Shown here: piece by piece, positions 59,333 through 64,000 of the stretch
Layout of the letters: the number at the start of each line of letters is the position of its first letter
Numbering within the stretch: position 1 is the first letter of the stretch
From: Salinibacterium sp. dk2585
GTDB taxonomy: Bacteria; Actinomycetota; Actinomycetes; Actinomycetales; Microbacteriaceae
Reading direction: 5' to 3'
NCBI RefSeq assembly: GCF_008001035.1
Contig: NZ_CP042856.1
Span: 2,604,001-2,668,000, forward strand
DNA: 64,000 nucleotides
Made by a program: the position numbers and the translations under genes
The notes under the pieces: generated by a model
The model's database searches: none
Told to the model about the DNA's origin: nothing
The model's input: only the letters and a program-made list of their open reading frames with translations

Positions 59333-60115
59333 TTGGTACAAGCACAGACGGCGATCATCTCCGGGGCTGCATCGGGTATCGGGCAAGCGACCGCCGTGCG
59401 GCTCGCACGCCGAGGAGTAGCCATCGTCGCCGGGTACTACCCGGGAGACCCGCACGACGTCGAGGAGACCTGCAAGCAGGTTCGCGAGGTGGGAGGCAGC
59501 ATCGTCGCGGTGCCGGTCGACGTCCGCTCCCGCGAAGAATGCGACGCACTGGCAGCAACGGCGGTCGAGCACTTCGGAAGGATCGATATCGCGGTGGCCG
59601 CCGCCGGCATCGTGCGCATCAGCCCGATCGAGGAAATGTCCGATGGTGACTGGGACAACGTGCTGTCGGTCGACCTGGGCGGGGTCATGCGCGTCTTCCG
59701 CGCAACGGTCGAGCGCATGGAGGGTCCCGGAGCGCTCGTCGCCGTGTCTTCTGTGACGGGTGGAATCTACGGTTGGGACGACCACTCGCACTACGCATCG
59801 GCGAAAGCCGGGGTGATCGGCCTCTCTCGATCGCTCGCTGTGGAACTCAGCCCGCGCCGCATTCGCGTGAATGTGGTGCTTCCCGGACTCATTGAGACGC
59901 CGCAGACCATGGACGGCGTCAACTCGATGGGCGCCGAGAACCTCGCAAAGGCGCACGACGTCATCCCGTTGTCGAGAATCGGCGCGGCAGAAGAGGTGGC
60001 AGGAGCTATCGATTTCCTCGCCAGCGACGCAGCCAGCTACATCACCGGACAGCAGCTCGTCGTTGACGGTGGGCTGAGCGCTCGTCGCCCCCATACGTTC
60101 CCCAGCAGCACCTGA
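59333..60115 (+). CDS. Short-chain dehydrogenase of the TRAP operon
   Basis: 260 residues starting at TTG 59333, preceded by AAAGGAAACATC. SGAASGIGQATAVRLA is the cofactor motif, AAAGIV the NNAG position, VSSVTGGIYGWDDHSHYASAKAG carries the catalytic Ser, Tyr and Lys. It is strikingly similar to the SDR encoded at 61197 (same PGDPHD/PADPHD insert, IYGW(D/E)(D/E)H(S/A)HY, VLPGLIETPQ), so the two are paralogues. It probably oxidises the imported compound or an early intermediate. Confidence 0.92.
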   Translation: MVQAQTAIISGAASGIGQATAVRLARRGVAIVAGYYPGDPHDVEETCKQVREVGGSIVAVPVDVRSREECDALAATAVEHFGRIDIAVAAAGIVRISPIEEMSDGDWDNVLSVDLGGVMRVFRATVERMEGPGALVAVSSVTGGIYGWDDHSHYASAKAGVIGLSRSLAVELSPRRIRVNVVLPGLIETPQTMDGVNSMGAENLAKAHDVIPLSRIGAAEEVAGAIDFLASDAASYITGQQLVVDGGLSARRPHTFPSST

Positions 60116-60156
60116 CGTTCGGTCACTCCATTGGCGACATCTCGCGAAGGGCTCAG

Positions 60157-60453
60157 TCACCCGGATGCGCGGCGCACGATGCGACGAACCAGCGTTTCTG
60201 CCCCGTCGAAGTCATCGAGTGAGACGACGCGCTTGTGCAGCAAATGCCGCACCAGCTCCTCGACATCGCCGAAGACCTCGCTCGCGCCGGTCGGGCGCTG
60301 CCACAGCCAGCGGTCGCCGATGCTGCGCACCGAGCCGCCCGCACGCCCGAGCGCCGCGTTCAGCTGCGCGGCAAACGCAGGCTTCGCGCGCTCACGATTC
60401 AGCTCGGCGGTCGACGCCGACACCCGGGCATTGCTCCCGCACGCACCACACAT
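60157..60453 (-). CDS. Small cysteine-motif hypothetical protein (MCGACG)
   Basis: 98 residues: MCGACGSNARVSASTAELNRERAKPAFAAQL, then DRWLWQRPTGASEVFGDVEELVRHLL and a basic C-terminus. Many Micrococcales have small proteins beginning MCGACG; no function is known to me. Its ATG follows the TAG of the upstream SDR with zero spacing, so it is the fifth and last gene of the minus-strand operon. Confidence 0.6.
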   Translation of the reverse strand: MCGACGSNARVSASTAELNRERAKPAFAAQLNAALGRAGGSVRSIGDRWLWQRPTGASEVFGDVEELVRHLLHKRVVSLDDFDGAETLVRRIVRRASG

Positions 60454-61188
60454 CTACGGCATCACGTCGCCACTGTTGGGCCCGAGCGTCTGTCCAACGT
60501 AAATGTTGCCGCCGGGGCTCGACGCGAGCAGTAGCGCGGTCGGCGCCACTTCCTCGGGTGTGCCGAAGCGACCGAGCGGAAGCTCCGCCTGTTTGCCAGC
60601 CCGCCACTCGGCGCTCACGTTGTCGAGCAGCGGGGTGTCGATGGGACCTGGCGCGATCGCATTGACCAGGATCCCCTGCGGCGCGAGTTCGAGCGCCAAG
60701 GCCTTCGTCATGCCAATGACCCCCGCCTTCGACGCGACATAGTGCGCCATCGGGGTGCCGCCCTTGATGCCGAGTTGCGACGCGAGATTGATGATGCGCC
60801 CGCCGCGCTCGGCGTCGAAGTGGCGCACGGCGTACCGGATGGTGATGAAGGTGCCCCTGAGGTTGATGTCGACGACGCGGTCGAACTCCTCGACGCTCAT
60901 CTCCGCGATGGGCTTCTCGCCGAGCACCCCCGCCGCATTGACGAGGATGTCGAGCCCGCCGAGCCGCGCGACGGCGCCGTCGACCGCACGCTCGACGCCC
61001 GCGGCATCCGCCACGTCCACCTCAAGCGCGAACGACGCGGTCCCCAGCTCCGCGGCGAGCGCCTCGCCAGCGGAGACGTTGCGATCGAGCAGGGCGACCG
61101 CGGCACCGTTCTCGACGAAGAGGCGCGCGATCGCCGCTCCGATGCCGCTGGAGCCGCCCGTGATGATGGCCTTCTTGTTCGACAACAT
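60454..61188 (-). CDS. Short-chain dehydrogenase (FabG-like)
   Basis: 244 residues from ATG 61188, which has TAGGAG at a 5-nt spacing; the ATG at 61209 lies inside the preceding gene. TGGSSGIGAAIARLF is the cofactor motif, NAAGV follows, then NLASQLGIKGGTPMAHYVASKAG with Ser, Tyr and Lys, and PGPIDTPL. It ends GGNIYVGQTLGPNSGDVMP, the FabG-like pattern. It is less related to the other two SDRs of this island. Third enzyme of the minus-strand operon. Confidence 0.92.
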   Translation of the reverse strand: MLSNKKAIITGGSSGIGAAIARLFVENGAAVALLDRNVSAGEALAAELGTASFALEVDVADAAGVERAVDGAVARLGGLDILVNAAGVLGEKPIAEMSVEEFDRVVDINLRGTFITIRYAVRHFDAERGGRIINLASQLGIKGGTPMAHYVASKAGVIGMTKALALELAPQGILVNAIAPGPIDTPLLDNVSAEWRAGKQAELPLGRFGTPEEVAPTALLLASSPGGNIYVGQTLGPNSGDVMP

Positions 61189-61196
61189 CGGGACTC

Positions 61197-61979
61197 CTAG
61201 CTCGGCCAACGCACGGTCAGCCCGCCGTCAACGATCAACTCCTGCCCGGTGACATAGGCGGCGTCATCGCTCGTCAAGAAGCGGATGGCGCGGGCGCACT
61301 CGTCCGCGGTGCCGACGCGCCCCCACGGAATGATGCTCCCGGCCGCCTCCAGCCCCTCCTTGCCCAGCGAGTTCTTGGCATCGAGCGACTGCGGGCTCTC
61401 GATGAGCCCCGGAATCACCGAATTGACCCGGATGCCACGTGGTGCCAGTTCGACCGCGAGCGAGCGTGTCAGCCCCAGCACCCCCGCCTTCGCCGCCGCG
61501 TAGTGTGCGTGCTCCTCCCAGCCATAGACCCCGCCCGCGATCGAGGAGATCGCGACCATGCTGCCGCCCTCGGCCATGTGCGGGGCGCAGCTGCGGAACA
61601 CCCGGAGCACGCCCGTGAGGTCGACGTCGAGCATGGCTTCCCACGCGGCATCCGTCAGTTGCTCGAGCGCGTTGCGCCGCAGGATGCCGGCACCCGCCAC
61701 CGCGATGTCAAGGCGGCCGAACTCGTCAATGGCGGTCTGCGCGAGGGCGTCGACCTGCGCGCTGTCGCGAACGTCCGCCGCGACCGCGACGCACCTGCCG
61801 CCGGCCTGCTCGACCGCGGCGACAGCATCCGAATAGTCGTGGGGGTCTGCGGGCAGGTAGTTGATGACGGTGTGCACGCCGGCGCGGGCGTACGCGACGG
61901 CGAGCGCCAGGCCGATGCCGCTCGCACCGCCCGACACCACCGCGACCTTGCCCTGGAGACCGTCGTCTCGAGTGACCAT
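61197..61979 (-). CDS. Short-chain dehydrogenase, paralogue of the 59333 enzyme
   Basis: 260 residues. SGGASGIGLALAVAYA is the cofactor motif; the PADPHDYSDAVAAVEQAGG insert, AISSIAGGVYGWEEHAHYAAAKAG with Ser, Tyr and Lys, and SVIPGLIESPQSLDAKNSLG parallel the 59333 protein. It lies 12 nt after the MFS gene and its stop overlaps the ribosome binding site of the next SDR. It is presumably a dehydrogenase in the degradation of the substrate imported by the MFS protein. Confidence 0.92.
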   Translation of the reverse strand: MVTRDDGLQGKVAVVSGGASGIGLALAVAYARAGVHTVINYLPADPHDYSDAVAAVEQAGGRCVAVAADVRDSAQVDALAQTAIDEFGRLDIAVAGAGILRRNALEQLTDAAWEAMLDVDLTGVLRVFRSCAPHMAEGGSMVAISSIAGGVYGWEEHAHYAAAKAGVLGLTRSLAVELAPRGIRVNSVIPGLIESPQSLDAKNSLGKEGLEAAGSIIPWGRVGTADECARAIRFLTSDDAAYVTGQELIVDGGLTVRWPS

Positions 61980-61991
61980 GATGTTCCCTTC

Positions 61992-63314
61992 CTACTGCTT
62001 GGCGGCGCTGTGGTGCACGCGGCGAGTGCCGAACATGCAGATCGCCGCGAGCGCGAGTCCGGCGGTGCCGCTGAGGAGTGCCGCCCAGGACATGTCGAGT
62101 CCGGCGACGAGGTACACGCTCAGAAGGCCGGAGCCGAGGATGCTGCCGAGCGGTGCCATGACGTGGGCGACGTTGGTGCCCATGCCGCGCACGTTCGCCG
62201 GAAACGATTCGCCCATGTAGTAGAGCAGCGCGGCGAACGGCCCCGTGAGGAAGAACAGGGTGAGGGCATACATCACGAGGATGAAGGCCTGCACGCTCGG
62301 GCCGAGCAGCATGATGACGCTCGCGATCGTGCCGAGACCCCAGCCGATGACGACCGTGGCACGCCGCCCGATGCGGTCGCCCACCCAGCCGTGCACGAGG
62401 TAGCCGACGAAGCCGACCGCGTTGGCACCGACCAGAATCAGCAGCGCGTTCTCGAAGGTGACGCCCTTCGCCTCGACCAGCACGGTGGTGCCCAGCACGG
62501 AGAACACCTGGATCGCCACCCAACTGAACAACCACGCGGCCGAGAGCAGTGTGGTGTGCAACCAGAGCTCGCGCGTGAAGACACCCTTGAGGCCGACCTT
62601 CTCGTGGTCGTCGTCCTCGAGCTCGTGCTCGCGCCGCAGCCGCTCGGCCCCCTGGAGATCACCGGCATCCGTTCGCCGTCGCACCTCCTTCATTGCTGCG
62701 AAGGTGGGCGACTCGGGGAGACGGGTGGCGAGCAGCGCGACAAGGAGAGCGAACACGCCCGCGATCACGAAGCTCCACCGCCAGCCAATGACGGGCAGCA
62801 GGAGTGCCGACATCCCGGCCGCGACGAGCGCGCCGATGGGGTACCCGGCCTGCACGAGGGAGTACAGGAACCCCTTGTTGCGCACCTTGCGGTAGATCTC
62901 GTTGAGGTAGACCGCGTTGACGACCTCCTCCGAGAGCGAGAGGCCCGTGATGGAGCGGATGAGCACCATGCTGACCGCGCCCATTGCGAGGCCCGTGAAC
63001 CCGGATGCGAGTGCGCCGCCGAGCATCAGGATGATCAGGGCATTGCGCCGCCCGAGCCGGTCGATGATCGTGCCGACGACGAGGGAGACGATGAACACAC
63101 CGACCTGCAAGACGGTGTTGATCGTGGTGGACTCTGCCGTCGTCCAGCCGAAGTCTTCGGCGATGACCGGCAGGAGGGTGCCGAAGAGGGTGAAGTCGTA
63201 GACCGAGACCACCCAGGCGATGAAGCAGACGATCGAGATCTTCCGCACGACGGCGGGGGTGACCTCGAGGTCCCAGGGGGCCGGCTTCGTTGCCGACCCC
63301 GTCACGTTGGTCAT
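61992..63314 (-). CDS. MFS transporter, organic-acid/aromatic-acid symporter type
   Basis: 440 residues, 12 helices. ISIVCFIAWVVSVYDFTLFGTLLPVIAEDFG is the first helix, GTIIDRLGRRNALI the MFS motif A, and RLPESPTF the loop typical of the metabolite:H+ symporter and AAHS families. The long central loop is acidic (HELEDDDHEK). It lies between the hydrolase and SDR genes in one operon. Similar proteins carry shikimate, benzoates or related acids. Confidence 0.9.
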   Translation of the reverse strand: MTNVTGSATKPAPWDLEVTPAVVRKISIVCFIAWVVSVYDFTLFGTLLPVIAEDFGWTTAESTTINTVLQVGVFIVSLVVGTIIDRLGRRNALIILMLGGALASGFTGLAMGAVSMVLIRSITGLSLSEEVVNAVYLNEIYRKVRNKGFLYSLVQAGYPIGALVAAGMSALLLPVIGWRWSFVIAGVFALLVALLATRLPESPTFAAMKEVRRRTDAGDLQGAERLRREHELEDDDHEKVGLKGVFTRELWLHTTLLSAAWLFSWVAIQVFSVLGTTVLVEAKGVTFENALLILVGANAVGFVGYLVHGWVGDRIGRRATVVIGWGLGTIASVIMLLGPSVQAFILVMYALTLFFLTGPFAALLYYMGESFPANVRGMGTNVAHVMAPLGSILGSGLLSVYLVAGLDMSWAALLSGTAGLALAAICMFGTRRVHHSAAKQ

Positions 63315-63323
63315 GGTGGTTCC

Positions 63324-64000
63324 TTATCCCTCGGAGGTGGTGTTGCGGGGGTAGCGCTCGGCAAAGTCGCGCGCAATGTGTTCCATGGAGACGAACTCGA
63401 CCCCGTCGTGCGAACCGATGTGGTCGAAGAGCCGCTCAAGCATCAGCAGGTTCTGGGGGCGGCCCGAGACATCCGGGTGGATCGTGATGGGGAAGATGCC
63501 GTATTCCATTTCGCGGTAGACCCAGTCGAACTGGTCCTTCCACAGCTGCTCGATGTCGCGCGGCGACACGAAGCCGTGGCTGTTGGGGCTCGACTTGATG
63601 AACATCATCGGGGGCAGGTCATCGAGGTACCAGGACGCCGGGATCTCGATGAGGTCGGTCTCTTCGCCGCGCTCGAGCGGCTTCATCCACTCGCTTGCGG
63701 ATGCGGCGTCATAGTTGATCTTGGTCCAGGTGTCGCCGACCCGCACGTAGTACGGGGTGTGGTCGTTGTGCATGAGCGAGTGGTCGTAGAGGAAGCCGCG
63801 CTCGAGGAGGATCTCGTTGGTGACCTTGGAGAATTCCCACCACGGCGCGACGTACCCGACGGGCTTCTTGCCGCTCCTCGTCGTGATGAGTTCGGTGCAG
63901 TAGTCGAGCACCTCGGTCTCCTGCTCGCGCGTCATCGCGATGGGGTTCTCGTGTGAGTAGCCGTGCACGCCGATCTCGTGACCGCTCTCGACGACGGCAT
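63324..64000 (-). CDS. NodB-type polysaccharide deacetylase-family hydrolase, cyclic imide hydrolase-like (5' end outside window)
   Basis: The last 225 codons of a gene that begins beyond the window. It is open to 64000, reading [24 protein letters not shown] is the second metal-binding motif of the NodB fold, while the first Asp-Asp motif lies outside. [79 protein letters not shown] and [11 protein letters not shown]-like [12 protein letters not shown] are shared with the PuuE/cyclic-imide-hydrolase branch, which cuts amide rings and does not deacetylate sugars. It heads the operon with MFS and two SDRs, so a small cyclic amide or related compound as substrate is a fair guess. Confidence 0.87.
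   Translation of the reverse strand, partial: AVVESGHEIGVHGYSHENPIAMTREQETEVLDYCTELITTRSGKKPVGYVAPWWEFSKVTNEILLERGFLYDHSLMHNDHTPYYVRVGDTWTKINYDAASASEWMKPLERGEETDLIEIPASWYLDDLPPMMFIKSSPNSHGFVSPRDIEQLWKDQFDWVYREMEYGIFPITIHPDVSGRPQNLLMLERLFDHIGSHDGVEFVSMEHIARDFAERYPRNTTSEG

Noticed and set aside
61503-63956. An 817-codon open frame on the plus strand
   Set aside because: Antisense to an SDR, an MFS transporter and the hydrolase; composition is the same shadow type and it spans three real genes.
1-64000. tRNA, rRNA, riboswitch or origin
   Set aside because: No cloverleaf, rRNA core, known aptamer core or DnaA-box cluster was seen by eye in the gaps; a covariance-model scan would be decisive.

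Overview
The window is chromosomal DNA from a high-GC actinobacterium, most probably a member of the Microbacteriaceae. This rests on the GC bias at codon third positions, frequent GTG starts, the constant recurrence of 'GGATGC/GCATCC' words, the gene order sucC-sucD-(DUF6350)-purN-purH, and lineage-typical genes such as the DUF7882-like protein. No rRNA, tRNA, phage, insertion sequence or CRISPR array was seen.

Layout: 1-4.8 kb holds a glycerate kinase/GntP permease pair and the purine genes purN-purH. 4.8-9 kb holds a DUF6350 membrane protein and sucCD, with a DUF4166 gene inserted in reverse between them. 9-11.3 kb is an ABC exporter with its own XRE regulator. 11.4-26.7 kb is mostly housekeeping: pcrA, a thiolase, a GDPD, a Bax-inhibitor-1 protein, guaA, SURF1, glpD and GuaB3. 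It also holds a decayed DUF559/AbiEi-like gene between two related palindromes.

27-39.7 kb is a compact type VII (WXG100/FtsK) secretion locus. It encodes an FHA-containing three-domain EccC/EssC-type ATPase, a zinc-ribbon/FHA protein, three WXG100-like proteins, a 1084-residue CpnT-like polymorphic toxin ending in a TNT (NAD+ glycohydrolase) domain, and an Imm61-like immunity protein. A secreted protein, a membrane protein and a lipoprotein lie at its upstream edge. No EccB, EccD, EccE or mycosin gene is present. 39.8-46.4 kb has a DrrA-type ABC exporter, murB with two hotdog dehydratases, a 25-codon CxxC peptide gene behind an ECF-type promoter, a CGNR regulator and two dehydrogenase-like genes. 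46.5-49.4 kb carries two paralogous group-2 sigma factor genes with matching upstream architecture. 49.7-55.4 kb has a TetR/MMPL pair with a perfect 24-bp operator, a diguanylate cyclase and a DHA2-type MFS exporter. 55.4-64 kb is a catabolic island: IclR regulator, TRAP transporter, three short-chain dehydrogenases, an MFS importer and a NodB-type/cyclic-imide-hydrolase-like hydrolase running off the window.

The intergenic DNA is unusually rich in small palindromic elements. These include three clusters built from a CTCCTGA(A/G)TTGGGA/AACTCAGGA word, two of them tandem with an exact 21-bp period; a palindrome seen twice (2.5 and 44.0 kb); and another flanking the decayed gene at 21 kb. Two promoters fit the GGGAA(T/C)-N18-GTT pattern of SigR/SigH/SigE-type sigma factors.
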